Shown here: piece after piece, positions 1-9,700 of the stretch
How the letters are laid out: each line of letters opens with the position of its first letter
Position numbering within the stretch: position 1 is the stretch's first letter
Assembly (NCBI GenBank): GCA_007859835.1
Contig: SJPJ01000001.1
Span: forward strand, 5,193,861 to 5,257,860
Source of the DNA: Novipirellula herctigrandis
GTDB taxonomy: Bacteria > Planctomycetota > Planctomycetia > Pirellulales > Pirellulaceae
DNA length: 64,000 bases
Direction of reading: 5' to 3'
Program-made: the position numbers and the translations under genes
Notes under the pieces: model-generated
Told to the model about the DNA's origin: nothing
Seen by the model: only the letters and a program-made list of their open reading frames with translations
Database searches by the model: none

Positions 1-751
1 AGAGGGCAGCACCCAGCAAGGTGATCGTGATTGCCGCCAGGACGAGCAGGTGTGTTGAGACGGGTTCGCTACCGAAAATATTTTCGGCGTTAGACCGAAC
101 GTCTTCCCATCCCATCCAAGTCGCTAACAGTCCGCGCAACCGATAGTTGACGGTGAACTTGTTCACCAGTGCCGGCACGAATGACAGTCCATACTCAACG
201 ACCATGGTGTATAAGACGGCGGCGACCATCGTTCGGCGATAAAAGACAACACCGATCAAGAGAAAAATCGCTGCGTGAGCCAAGCAGGACAACACAGCGA
301 GCGCACTCATCACCAACCACATTCGCAGCATTACGTCCGTGCCGATCAGGAACACGGATGCCGAAATGGCGACGAGCGCCGCAGATAAAGTCCAGATGAC
401 AGCGGTGAGGTACTTTCCAAATAACACCATCCGTCGACCAGACCTGCGAAGTGCTAGATAGACCCAAGTTTGCCCTTCGATTTCGGTACTGATCGCGGGA
501 GTTGCCCAGAGCAGCAGTCCTAGCAAGCACGTCACCTCCGGTACTAAAAAGTAGAGCGTGACGCCAAACGGTTCGACAAAGTCGGCTGGGTCAAGTTTGT
601 CTGCTAAGTGTGCGTTCGCGATCGTGCGCATCGTTGCGATGATTGCAATGGGAAATGCAACCAGTACCAACCACATTGCCATCCGCGCGGGTGTGAACGA
701 GCGACGCAGTTCAAACCGCACTACATCCCATGGCATCGTTAGACGGTTCAT
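1..751 (-). CDS. ABC-2 type transporter permease (partial, runs off the left edge)
   Basis: Open frame read on the minus strand from ATG at 751 to the window edge, about 250 residues with no stop. The product is strongly hydrophobic with several predicted membrane helices, for example the stretches around LVLVAFPIAII, LYFLVPEVTCLLG and AALVAISASVFLIG. It also has the motif STEIEGQTWVYLALRRSGR, which matches the cytoplasmic loop of ABC-2 permeases where the exported-substrate gate is built. Its ATG overlaps the TGA of the upstream ATPase gene (748-1683) by four bases, so the two are translationally coupled and very probably form one transporter. The substrate cannot be told from the sequence. 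The C-terminus is missing. Confidence 0.8.
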   Translation of the reverse strand, partial: MNRLTMPWDVVRFELRRSFTPARMAMWLVLVAFPIAIIATMRTIANAHLADKLDPADFVEPFGVTLYFLVPEVTCLLGLLLWATPAISTEIEGQTWVYLALRRSGRRMVLFGKYLTAVIWTLSAALVAISASVFLIGTDVMLRMWLVMSALAVLSCLAHAAIFLLIGVVFYRRTMVAAVLYTMVVEYGLSFVPALVNKFTVNYRLRGLLATWMGWEDVRSNAENIFGSEPVSTHLLVLAAITITLLGAAL

Positions 752-1683
752 GTGACATCTCCTCGGTGACGACGAAGGAGCGACTCGAACACGGCTTCTA
801 AGTTTCCATCGGGCGTTCGCAACTGCTCAATCACCAAGTTGTCATCTCGAATCCAAGTCGAAATTTGGCGATAGAATTCGATCGGCTCGCGCAGCGAAAC
901 TTTGAGTTCATGTTTGACATGGTTTAACTGTAAGGATTCAACCCAATCCACGTCGGCTAACCGGTGAATCAACTTTGCCACGTCTTTTCCAACAAGGCGA
1001 ACTTCTTGAGGAGTATCCGCCAGAATCGATTCGATTTCTGCCGCCGTGCCCGACGCCAACAACCGGCCACCGTGAATGAGCAGGAACGATGGAGTTACCG
1101 ACTCAATCTCTTGCAACACGTGACTGGCGAAGATCAACCCACGACCCGATTGTGTCCAATCCCTCAACATTCGAGTCATGTCGTTGCGACCAACGGGATC
1201 AAGACCGTTGTAGGGTTCATCTAAGATCAAAAGATCAGGCTGGTGAGCGATCGCCTGTGCGATTTTTGTACGCTGGCGCATACCTAACGAGTAGGTTCCC
1301 ATTGGTCGACGCATCGCGTCGGTCATGTCGACGATTTCGAGTGCTGTTTCGGCCAAGCGGCGGCAATCACGCCGCGGAATTCCGTGCAGCCGAATTTGAT
1401 ACTGGACCCATTCCAACGCTGATACGTTTGGATACAACACATCCGATGCTGGGCACAAGCCGATTCGTCGTAGCAATTGCCGATCGCTCGAGGGCGACGT
1501 GTCGAGCACCCGCAGGCTGCCGATGGTGGGGCGGAAATGACCAATCAGTAGATTGATCAATGTCGTTTTACCAGAGCCGTTCGGACCGATCAGCCCGTAC
1601 GCTCCCATGGGCAATCGCAGCGTCAAATCGTTAACGCCCACGACGTTGCCATACATTTTGGAAACATGGTTCAGTTCAATCAT
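748..1683 (-). CDS. ABC transporter ATP-binding protein
   Basis: A 311-residue nucleotide-binding subunit of an ABC-2 (exporter-type) transporter. Walker A GPNGSGKT lies at residues 33-40. A signature-like motif YSLGMRQR is followed by Walker B LLILDEP and the D-loop residues NGLDP. The last ~90 residues form the extra domain common in CcmA/NatA-type ATPases. The gene sits between two permease genes, with 3 bases separating it from the upstream one and a 4-base overlap with the downstream one. This gives an ATPase-permease-ATPase-permease string read in one direction, the usual layout of heteromeric efflux or lipid/polymer export systems. The substrate is unknown. Confidence 0.92.
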   Translation of the reverse strand: MIELNHVSKMYGNVVGVNDLTLRLPMGAYGLIGPNGSGKTTLINLLIGHFRPTIGSLRVLDTSPSSDRQLLRRIGLCPASDVLYPNVSALEWVQYQIRLHGIPRRDCRRLAETALEIVDMTDAMRRPMGTYSLGMRQRTKIAQAIAHQPDLLILDEPYNGLDPVGRNDMTRMLRDWTQSGRGLIFASHVLQEIESVTPSFLLIHGGRLLASGTAAEIESILADTPQEVRLVGKDVAKLIHRLADVDWVESLQLNHVKHELKVSLREPIEFYRQISTWIRDDNLVIEQLRTPDGNLEAVFESLLRRHRGDVT

Positions 1684-1686
1684 CGC

Positions 1687-2685
1687 TTAAATACTCAGCC
1701 TCGCGATGATGCGTTTTCGAATGATCCAATAGGAAAGGACCGAGATTGTTACCAGAACCAAAACCGCTGGAACAACCGTCGACGACGAGGTATCCAGTCC
1801 AAATACCCACGATTGGACTTTGCCCAACGTATGGTACGGTGATAGTAATCGCCAGCGATCAAAATCGATATCCAAGTCTTCCCAGTTGCCTCGGCCGCCT
1901 CGATGTCCGCCTTGATCGCCACCTGATGCTACGACGGCAGTTGTCGAAGTCAACACTTGATAGGCGACGAAACCCATTGCCCATGTTGCAAACCAAGCGA
2001 ACGTCGCATAGCGGCTTTCGGACGACAGCGATGAATAGGCGACGGCTAATGCGGTGGTCGGGATCATCAATACGGCGGATGCAGCCAAAATCCGAAGAGG
2101 GATGTCCCATGTTTGCATCACCACCGACAAATCGGGTGACAACAATACACCGAGCAAATAGACCAACATCGCTGGCACGGTCACAATCATCGCTAAGAAA
2201 AACCAGATCACTGCCGATTTGCCCAAAATATACTGAAACGGCGAAAGCGGCCGCGAAAAGTACATCAAGTAGGCCTTCGTCCGTAGGTCATACGAAATCA
2301 ACTTGGGCGCGATCAAACCAATCAATACCACCATGGCGAACAGTTGAGGGTAACGAAAAAATGCCAAGATCAGCGTCGACCAAAGTTGATGCCGGGCGGC
2401 CTCGGGGTCATTAACGATTTGACTAGCAAGCTCAGGTTGCGCTAATGGCTTGCGAACGATCTGGGCTATGAACTGTTGCAGCTCGGGATCCGTTGAGGAA
2501 TACTCAAAGGCGAATATGCCCAAGGCGGGAACGACAATCGGCAACCATGCCAACATCAATACGTTGCGTAGCCAACGCCGTCGCCAAATCAAAGAAACGC
2601 CAGTGCGGGCAATGACCCAAGGTCGCACGAACCGTGCAGTCCGTTCCTCTTGCCAGTTGCGGTAACCGAGATCATGAATTGGCAT
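1687..2685 (-). CDS. ABC-2 type transporter permease
   Basis: A 332-residue integral membrane protein. The frame stays open further upstream, but the start chosen is ATG at 2685 (MPIHDLGYRNW), a typical N-terminus of planctomycete ABC-2 permeases. It leaves only a 14-base overlap with the ATPase gene upstream. At least five hydrophobic segments are visible, including ones near MLAWLPIVVPALGIF, FAMVVLIGLIAP, WFFLAMIVTVPAMLVYLLG and VPAVLVLVTISVLSYWII. The motif YDLRTKAYLMYFSRPLSP is the cytoplasmic coupling region. A glycine-rich loop (GGDQGGHRGGRG) precedes the last helix. It is probably the partner of the ATPase encoded at 2672-3664. Confidence 0.88.
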   Translation of the reverse strand: MPIHDLGYRNWQEERTARFVRPWVIARTGVSLIWRRRWLRNVLMLAWLPIVVPALGIFAFEYSSTDPELQQFIAQIVRKPLAQPELASQIVNDPEAARHQLWSTLILAFFRYPQLFAMVVLIGLIAPKLISYDLRTKAYLMYFSRPLSPFQYILGKSAVIWFFLAMIVTVPAMLVYLLGVLLSPDLSVVMQTWDIPLRILAASAVLMIPTTALAVAYSSLSSESRYATFAWFATWAMGFVAYQVLTSTTAVVASGGDQGGHRGGRGNWEDLDIDFDRWRLLSPYHTLGKVQSWVFGLDTSSSTVVPAVLVLVTISVLSYWIIRKRIIARLSI

Positions 2686-3664
2686 GACCGGCCCCGCGTG
2701 AAATGGCGTTTGGGGTAATGTCCGACTTCGCCATCGATTTTCCGGACGCAACATCCATGAAAATTTGATCGAGCGAATTGAGCGCAGGCTCCAAACGTCG
2801 GATCGATGTGTTTGTTTCCGCCGCCAGACGCCAAAGTTGATCGGCTTGATGCGCTTGAATGCCCTCGACTCGCAAACCGTTTGTTTCCGGATCGGGATTC
2901 ACGGTGTAACCAGCACGGGTTAATTGCTCGGCAAACAATGTTGCATCGCCGACGATTGACACAAGGATCGTCGGTTCGATCGGTCGGCTCAAATTGTCGA
3001 GTGTGTCGACGACGCGGACGGTTCCATCAACCAAAATAACAACATGATCACAAACACTACGGACGTCTGGCAGAATGTGCGTCGACAAAATCACCGACTT
3101 GCCATGTTCCGTAGCAAGGTTGCGTATTCGGCGAAGCATCGCAATCCGCTGATCCGGGTCCAAGCCTGTCGTCGGTTCATCCAAAATCAATAGTGATGGA
3201 TCGTGAACCAATGCCTGTGAAAATTTCAGTTTCTGTCGCATGCCCGTTGAATACGATTCGACGTCGCGATAGCGTTCTTCGCCAAACCCACAATAGTCCA
3301 TCATTTCATGGGAACGCCGTAGTCCTTCGCGTCCCGACAGACCTGACAAGCGAGCCATCAACGCTACCGATTCGATACCCGCCATCCCCGCAACATAGCA
3401 ATCGTCTTCGGGCAAATAGCCGACGTGGTCACGAATCATTCGGGCATCGCGAGGCCAATCATAATCGAGCACGCGGCCCTGACCGGATTGGACGTGTAGC
3501 AACCCCAATAGTGCTTTGATCAGGGTGCTCTTTCCGGAACCGTTGGGGCCGAGTAGGCCCGTGACGCCTGGCGGAATTTGCAGCGATACGTCACGGAGCG
3601 CATCGATTGCACCGTAGCGTTTGCTAACCGATTCAATCTCGATAATGGCATCGGAGGATCCCAA
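2672..3664 (-). CDS. ABC transporter ATP-binding protein
   Basis: A 330-residue ABC ATPase with Walker A GPNGSGKS, signature-like YSTGMRQK, Walker B LLILDEP and the following TTGLDP. The start is TTG at 3664 (M-G-S-S-D), only two bases after the stop of the DUF4097 lipoprotein gene, so translation is probably coupled. No ATG lies close by in frame. The C-terminal ~100 residues are the usual regulatory extension of CcmA-type ATPases. The gene overlaps the permease gene downstream by 14 bases. It belongs to the same minus-strand run as the ECF sigma factor and FecR genes, so it may be part of that regulon. The substrate is unknown. Confidence 0.92.
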   Translation of the reverse strand: MGSSDAIIEIESVSKRYGAIDALRDVSLQIPPGVTGLLGPNGSGKSTLIKALLGLLHVQSGQGRVLDYDWPRDARMIRDHVGYLPEDDCYVAGMAGIESVALMARLSGLSGREGLRRSHEMMDYCGFGEERYRDVESYSTGMRQKLKFSQALVHDPSLLILDEPTTGLDPDQRIAMLRRIRNLATEHGKSVILSTHILPDVRSVCDHVVILVDGTVRVVDTLDNLSRPIEPTILVSIVGDATLFAEQLTRAGYTVNPDPETNGLRVEGIQAHQADQLWRLAAETNTSIRRLEPALNSLDQIFMDVASGKSMAKSDITPNAISRGAGHANS

Positions 3665-3666
3665 CT

Positions 3667-4509
3667 TCAGTACTTTTCCGCAGTAACTTGAATCACTTCA
3701 ACCGAGGTCGTACGGATTGCCCCGTTGCTAGTGCTGAGCAACAACCTAGCAGGTTCGTCCCCAGAACCCAATCGGAACGAAGAGCCCGATTTGACTTTTT
3801 CGCCATTTGCCGTAACCTTCCCATTGCTCGTGCTTGCGGTCACCTCCGCTACACCTCCGCGTAGTTCCACTTCGATCGAACCATTACTGGTTCGGATCTC
3901 ATGATCACCAGCACTCAGTTGGCCAGTCATCGTGACGGAACCGTTGCTGGTTTTGGCTCGTACGTTGGTTAGAGCATTTCCCTCGATGGTTAATTTTCCG
4001 TTGGAAGTTTGAATGTTGATTTCCCCAGTGGCATTCACAACACGAACGGAGCCATTGTTGGATTTGGCTTGAACTCCGCCACTAACACCATCGACATCGA
4101 TGGCTCCATTGGATGTGGCCAAGTTTAGCGCCGACGACCGAGGTAGTGTGACGGTAAGCGAGGCACCACCAGAGATCCCTTTGGGAATGATTACAGTGAT
4201 TTCTGCAATCCCATCGCGATCGTTGTGCTCGAGACTGATTTCCTTAACATCTTCTTGAGCTTCCTCGACGGAATAGCCTCTCGCGATGTAGTCAGCTTCG
4301 ACTTGAATTTTGTCCACGTTCCCAGTGACACAGGAAATGTTTCCGTTTTGGGTTCGGATCGAGCACTCTCCCGAAGCGGGGATTGGAACGCTTAAGCTTT
4401 CGTGACGTTTCGCTTGTTCCATCCTCAAACCCGGTATAAACCCGCATCCAGAACAGGCGATCATGAAAGTAAAAATCGTCGCGTGAGTTGCGACACCAGA
4501 GAGTTTCAT
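3667..4509 (-). CDS. DUF4097-family lipoprotein (beta-solenoid, SNG repeats)
   Basis: A 280-residue exported protein started at ATG 4509. The open frame extends 62 codons upstream, but that part looks non-coding. Residues 1-~20 form a lipoprotein signal peptide ending in MIAC, so Cys 20 or so is the likely lipidated residue. The rest is a run of short beta-strand repeats with a recurrent (T/S)SNG turn, seen at least six times (ATSNGAID, QTSNGKLT, KTSNGSVT, RTSNGSIE, STSNGKVT, STSNGAIR). This is the hallmark of DUF4097 adhesin-like beta-helices. In other bacteria the family is often linked to anti-sigma or envelope-stress operons. Here the gene follows a sigma/FecR pair (193-base gap) and precedes ABC exporters by two bases. 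Its function is unknown. Confidence 0.85.
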   Translation of the reverse strand: MKLSGVATHATIFTFMIACSGCGFIPGLRMEQAKRHESLSVPIPASGECSIRTQNGNISCVTGNVDKIQVEADYIARGYSVEEAQEDVKEISLEHNDRDGIAEITVIIPKGISGGASLTVTLPRSSALNLATSNGAIDVDGVSGGVQAKSNNGSVRVVNATGEINIQTSNGKLTIEGNALTNVRAKTSNGSVTMTGQLSAGDHEIRTSNGSIEVELRGGVAEVTASTSNGKVTANGEKVKSGSSFRLGSGDEPARLLLSTSNGAIRTTSVEVIQVTAEKY

Positions 4510-4702
4510 CGAAACAGCCTTTCGAGAATTAGAATGTGCAGGATAGACAACTATTCGTTCGAGAGCCCGTGATCTTGGCAATAAAAGCTCGTCGCTTTTA
4601 GATTTTGACCGTCTTTGTATCCGAGAACTCAATTCCACGAACCACGCCGGTGTACGATGGCGATGGCGCAGTCCAAGTGGGTGGTTTGGTGGCAAAAAAA
4701 TT

Positions 4703-5986
4703 CTATTGAGTCGAAGTCGGTTGCGCCAGGGAAGTCAGGATCAATTGAGGGGGAATTTCACTCTCTCTGGATCCAAACCAGATGTCGTTTTCATTCGATC
4801 GGTCCAGCGTCATGATTATGGTGATTGGGCCCGAATTTTGGACCGCATCCGACACATCGACTTCGATGATTTGGTCTCGGCGGACTACGCCACGGCGTTG
4901 CCCCACTTCGGCTAGAGTCTTTGGCGCCGAGTCTTTTGTCAGGTTACCCTCGTTCCAATCGCTGTGGTCGCCGACAAAGAAACGAAGTGTCCCCGCACCC
5001 GCGTCGATATCTTGTGTCAGGCGAAGCTTTGCCGAACGCAAGCTTTTTACATCGGGTATATCAAAACGCAGATAGACAATGCGGCGTTTGCCTTCGACCT
5101 TCAAGTGTTGATTTGCCTCGCGTTGGCCGCGATCGAGAGTCACGTCGTCCGTTGGATGCAGCTTGTGAATCTCCATTGATGGCCGTGATAATTCTTCTGC
5201 TGCGAGGTTCGCGGTCTGGGTATTCGCCATTTGCTGAGAGCCTACTTCGACGGAGGCTTTATCGCTATGTCGCGTCATCGTCACGCTGCCTTCGTACACC
5301 TTTAATTCGGTATGGCCAGTAGCGACGAGCGAAAACAGAGTGCCCATGACATCCACCGTGGAATGTCCGGTGAGCACCTGAAAGGCAGGCATACCTTCAC
5401 GACGTGGAGCAATCTCGAAGAAGGCCTCTCCTTGCAGGAGTCGCACTTTCGGTAAATCGGAATCCAACGCAAGTTGTGCTCCCGACTCCATGGAAAGGAT
5501 TGACCCATCGGACAGACGTAGCATCGCCTGAGTATCCGCGTCGCAGGTCACTTCGTCCCCAACATGGAGCCGAAAATCAGGTGTAGCTCGATAACGCTGC
5601 TTTCCCCGCTGGACGGACAATTCGCTGCTTCCAGAGATGCTCATACAGATTCCCATTTCGCGGTTGGCATCCGCGCCGCGACGATAGATTGAATAACTGA
5701 TTCCCACGGAAATGACCAATACTGCTGCGGCTGCGGCAACCAGTAAACGGCGCCAAGATTGGGAGTTGGTTTTGGCAGGCAGAGTCACCGTTTGTTGAAG
5801 CGACTGCAGTTCCACTTGTTCCATTAGCGTCTCGCGCAGCAGAACATTCAATCGAGTCTCCTGTTGGAACCGTCGACGCAAAGGCTCCGACGCATGAACC
5901 GCCGAGTGAAATTCGGCCAACTCCTCTTCGGAGATGTCTGCTTCGAGGTAGGCTGCCAACAATTCGTCAAACCGTTTGTCAGTCAT
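4703..5986 (-). CDS. FecR-like transmembrane regulator with C-terminal DNRLRE/CBM96-type domain
   Basis: A 427-residue single-pass protein, ATG at 5986, two bases after the ECF sigma stop. Residues 1-75 are a cytoplasmic helical segment resembling planctomycete anti-sigma N-termini (MTDKRFDELL, EEELAEFH). Residues ~81-101 form one membrane helix (LLVAAAAAVLVISVG). Residues ~120-240 are a FecR domain (GDEVTCDAD, RLSDGSILSM, LLQGEAFFEI, FQVLTGHSTVDVMGT, VYEGSV). Residues ~275-425 are a beta-sandwich of the DNRLRE/CBM96 type with LKVEGKRRI, LRFDIP, AKLRLT, GDHSDWNEGN and NDIWFGS. The last domain clearly matches residues ~717-870 of the secreted protein encoded divergently at 6790-10587. I infer that it transmits a periplasmic ligand signal to the adjacent sigma factor. 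LamG or other binding domains take this place in many planctomycete FecR proteins. Confidence 0.88.
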   Translation of the reverse strand: MTDKRFDELLAAYLEADISEEELAEFHSAVHASEPLRRRFQQETRLNVLLRETLMEQVELQSLQQTVTLPAKTNSQSWRRLLVAAAAAVLVISVGISYSIYRRGADANREMGICMSISGSSELSVQRGKQRYRATPDFRLHVGDEVTCDADTQAMLRLSDGSILSMESGAQLALDSDLPKVRLLQGEAFFEIAPRREGMPAFQVLTGHSTVDVMGTLFSLVATGHTELKVYEGSVTMTRHSDKASVEVGSQQMANTQTANLAAEELSRPSMEIHKLHPTDDVTLDRGQREANQHLKVEGKRRIVYLRFDIPDVKSLRSAKLRLTQDIDAGAGTLRFFVGDHSDWNEGNLTKDSAPKTLAEVGQRRGVVRRDQIIEVDVSDAVQNSGPITIIMTLDRSNENDIWFGSRESEIPPQLILTSLAQPTSTQ

Positions 5987-5988
5987 CG

Positions 5989-6519
5989 CTAGTTCGCCTC
6001 GCCGCAACTTGGTGAAATTTTCGTCTGAATGCATTGACGCAGTTGGCCTCGCAAGCGTGCCAATGTTGTGCGGATCGATCCCTGGCGAAACGCAGCGGAC
6101 TCCGCCAATTCTCGCCCCTTCACGTTGTGGCCATACCGCAAAACCAATAATTTTTGCATCCGATCCGGTAACTTTTGGACACAACGTCGCAGCGCACTCC
6201 GTTCTCGTCGCCAAAGATCATCGTCTCCTTCTACCGCGACCATGGCTAGGTCAGCGATCATCTCCGATAGCCCGCTAGAAGGAATCTGTTTCTGATGTCG
6301 CCAGTGCTGATGCACGACATTTTTAGCGATCCCGCAAGCCCAAGGGACGAAATTTCGAGAAGGATCGAATCGTTCCTCGCTCTTAAGGATCTCGATCACG
6401 GTCTCTTGGAAAAGGTCCTCGGCGACTTCAAAGTCACGCACCATTGTCACGATCACGGCAAGGATGCGAGACCGGTTCTCGGTGATGCTCAGAAACGACC
6501 GAAAGGTGTTATCGTCCAC
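5989..6519 (-). CDS. ECF RNA polymerase sigma factor (Rhodopirellula/Verrucomicrobium-type)
   Basis: A 176-residue ECF sigma factor when started at GTG 6519 (VDDNTFRSFL). The frame is open to a TTG at 6654 (221 residues), so the start is uncertain. The GTG fits the family length and homology begins there. Region 2 is visible as AEDLFQETVIEIL followed by FVPWACGIAKNVV. Region 4 is visible as LPDRMQKLLVLRYGHNVKGRELAE with the helix-turn-helix continuing to RTTLARLRGQLR. The next gene encodes a FecR regulator two bases away, the standard sigma/anti-sigma pair. The gene is divergent from the large secreted protein, whose promoter lies in the shared 6520-6789 region and is a natural target. Confidence 0.87.
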   Translation of the reverse strand: MDDNTFRSFLSITENRSRILAVIVTMVRDFEVAEDLFQETVIEILKSEERFDPSRNFVPWACGIAKNVVHQHWRHQKQIPSSGLSEMIADLAMVAVEGDDDLWRRERSALRRCVQKLPDRMQKLLVLRYGHNVKGRELAESAAFRQGSIRTTLARLRGQLRQCIQTKISPSCGEAN

Positions 6520-6677
6520 TTTTTTCTGCCATGGATTGACCGACTTGTGTATCTGAATAGTTGTTGTTTGAAAATCGCATATCGTACACAGATAAGAATG
6601 GACTTTAGGGACAAATTTTCGTTTTTCCTGTGCACGTTCTGCAAATTTCGTCAATCGCTAGTATCGAGCGAAAAAGT

Positions 6678-6752
6678 AGGGTCGGTTCCCACCGGCCAAT
6701 TTTGCGGATTGGACCACACACCAATCCAAATGGCCGGTGGGAATCGGCCCTA
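6678..6752. repeat. 75-bp imperfect palindrome between the divergent sigma and hydrolase genes
   Basis: The left arm begins TAGGGTCGGTTCCCACCGGC at 6678. The right arm, read in reverse complement from 6752, begins TAGGGCCGATTCCCACCGGC, with only two differences over these first 20 bases. The pairing continues inwards to GGATTGG / CCAATCC around an 8-base centre (ACCACACA, 6713-6720). Such a long hairpin is typical of a dispersed REP/MITE-like element, or it could be a large regulatory palindrome. It ends 37 bases before the ATG at 6790. Confidence 0.75.
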
Positions 6753-6789
6753 TGCTGTTACAGATTATTACAACTCGGAGAAGATAAAG

Positions 6790-9700
6790 ATGATACGTAT
6801 TGTCGGTTTGGGCGCTTGTTTGTTGGGAACCATCTTGTTGGTGGCAAGACCAGCGGAAGCAGACAATTCGCCGCCGGAACAGCAAGCAAAGGCAACTATT
6901 TCCGGCGAGCTTCAGCAGTGGCACAAGGTCACGTTGACGCTTGACGGTCCTCAGGCCTCCGAAGACGGGACTCCGAATCCCTTTCTCGATTATCGAATGC
7001 AAGTGACGTTCCGCCACCCCGCTACGGGACTCACCTATGTTGTTCCCGGCTACTTCGCAGCCGACGGCGATGCGGCCAACACGTCAGCCACTTCCGGGGA
7101 CAAATGGCGAGCCCATCTTTCACCGGATCACTCGGGACAATGGACTTACGCGGTTTCTTTCCGCAAAGGGACCGGTGTTGCGATTTCCGATGCCCCCGAA
7201 GCGGGAACTTCCGTTAGCGGTATCGACAACTTGAAGGGGACATTCCGAATTTCGAAAACCGATAAGAGCGGACGTGACTTCCGAAGCAAAGGGCGGCTGA
7301 ACTATGTCGGTAAACATCACCTACAGTTCGCCGGCACAAACGAATTCTTTCTCAAAGCTGGTGCCGACGCTCCTGAGAACTTTCTGGCGTATAAAGATTT
7401 TGACGGCGATTTCAAAACAGACGGTAAAAAGGACAACCTCGTCAAGGATTGGGCACCACACGTCCAGGATTGGCATCCCGGCGACCCGACTTGGCAAAGT
7501 GGTAAAGGCAAGGGGATTATCGGGGCAGTCAACTACTTGGCCTCACAGGGGTTGAACTCTTTCTCGTTTTTGACGCTTAATATCGAAGGCGATGATCGCA
7601 ACGTTTTTCCTTATACAACATACGACGAGCGAGGACGAATTGATTGTTCACGCATGGATCAATGGGAGACGGTCTTTGCGCATGGCACGAACCTGGGCAT
7701 GTACCTGCACTTCAAGACGCTGGAAGCCGAGAATGTGAACCTCCTCGATGACGGCCACATGGGACCACAACGCAAGTTGTACTATCGCGAACTGATCGCG
7801 CGGTTTGCCCACCATTTGGCACTCAACTGGAATCTCGGAGAAGAGGTTGGTTTGGGGCACGACGTGAGTACGCAGAAGAAGAAGGATTGGGCCGAGTACT
7901 TTTGGACTCACGATCCCTACCAGCACCACATCGTGATTCACAACGGCAACAATCATTTCGACTTGCTTGGACCAGGATCCACGCTAACCGGCTTCTCGTT
8001 GCAGACGAACCAGGCCGATTTTCGCAACGTGCACAACGCGACTCGCAACTACATCCGTCGCAGTGTCGAGGCGGGAAAACCGTGGGTGGTCGCTTGTGAC
8101 GAACCCGGTGATGCTCAGCATTCTTTGATTCCCGACGACGAGGATCCGACGCGTGATAACGCTCGAAAGAATGCTCTTTGGGGGAACATCATGGCGGGTG
8201 GCGCCGGAGTCGAATGGTACTTCGGGTACAAACACGCGCACAGCGATTTGACCTGCCAAGACTATCGTGTGCGTCAAACGATGTGGAAGCAATGTCGAAC
8301 GGCTCTCTCCTTCTTCGCGGATCACCAGATTCCATTTTGGAACATGACCGGCGCCGATGAAAAACTTGACAGCAAAGACGCGTATTGCCTCTGCGAAAGC
8401 GGTAAGCTGTATTTGGTCTATCTGAAACATGCCGAACCGATAACACTTGATCTCTCCGATGCAAAGGGTGTCTTCGAAGTTCTGTGGTTCAATCCACGCA
8501 CAGGCGGAGCACTTCAAGGTGGTTCTACTGCGGCGGTCAATGCCGGTGGCAAGGTCGTCCTTGGTATTCCGCCTAGCGAACCTGGCCAGGATTGGTTGGC
8601 TGTTGTTCGGCCCGGCGATCCAAAGAAAGACTATCCACCGGGAGTCAGCGCAGGGGCGGACATCACGGTCATGTTGCCACGCAGCAGTGACACGGTCACG
8701 GTAGATCTGAAGGGTGATGTTAGCGACGATGGAAAACCGGGGGCGATGTTGACCACGGAGTGGACCAAGATCAGCGGTCCCGGAAAAGCAACGTTTGCGG
8801 ATGCGACGATTCAGGACACCAAAGTGACCCTGAAAGGCGCCGGTATGTATGTTTTGAATTTGGCTGCAAGTGATGGAAAGCATAGCGCCAAGGCCACTGT
8901 GAACATTAACGTTGAACCCTTTCAGTCGAAGGTGACGCGGAGCTTGAATGCGATTGATGATGCCTATATCGAAGGCGCTAATGTGCTTAGCGATACGTAC
9001 CTCAAAGTCGAAGGCAAGCGACGAATCGCACTGATCAAGTTTGACCTTCAAGGTCTTCCGCCGAATATCCTCGACGCACAACTCCGTTTGACCGGAAGCG
9101 GTGATGCGGGTGGCGGCACGCTGCGAGTGTCTCGCGGTTCGCACTCCGATTGGACGGGCGTCACGATGAAAAAGGAATCGGCGCCGAAACAGGCCGAGCT
9201 GCTTGGAAAGCAATCCGTCAGTGTTGGTTCAGGCGATTCGGTTAAGATTTCCGTGTTGCCGATGATCAAGGGAGACGGCATCTACACGGTGATCGTAACA
9301 CTCGACGAAGGCGGAGACGATATCTGGTTTGGTGCGACTGGCACCGGTGCGGGGCCCGAGCTTCTGATCACTTATGAGGATCCTGATGGACTCTATGCCA
9401 AGTTTGGCCAGGTAGAGGAAGGGGATGAATCGCCGGTCTTGACGGCAATGACTGACTTCAAATTTGTCGTCTCGGGTGATTTTGTTCCGGGTTATAAAGA
9501 CGAAAACCAACGTGCTATGGCTATCAACGCGGCCAAGTACCAAGCTAAGTTCGCCGCCGCGGAATCCAAGTTTCAAGACGCTGCGGGAACCTACGATCTC
9601 GTCCTCACCACACTCACCGAGACGGATGGGGAATCGTCCTATCGTCTGCTGGTTGCCGGAAAGAAGCTCGGCGAAGTCCAAAATCCCGCAACGGGACACG

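Noticed and set aside
4509..4695. N-terminal extension of the DUF4097 protein to 4695
   Set aside because: The lipoprotein signal at 4509 would become internal. The upstream residues are basic and have no family match.
7984..9213. 409-codon minus-strand frame inside the large secreted gene
   Set aside because: Its frame lies antisense to a clear multidomain protein. It has no domain and is rich in Arg and Ser as expected for an antisense frame of biased codons.
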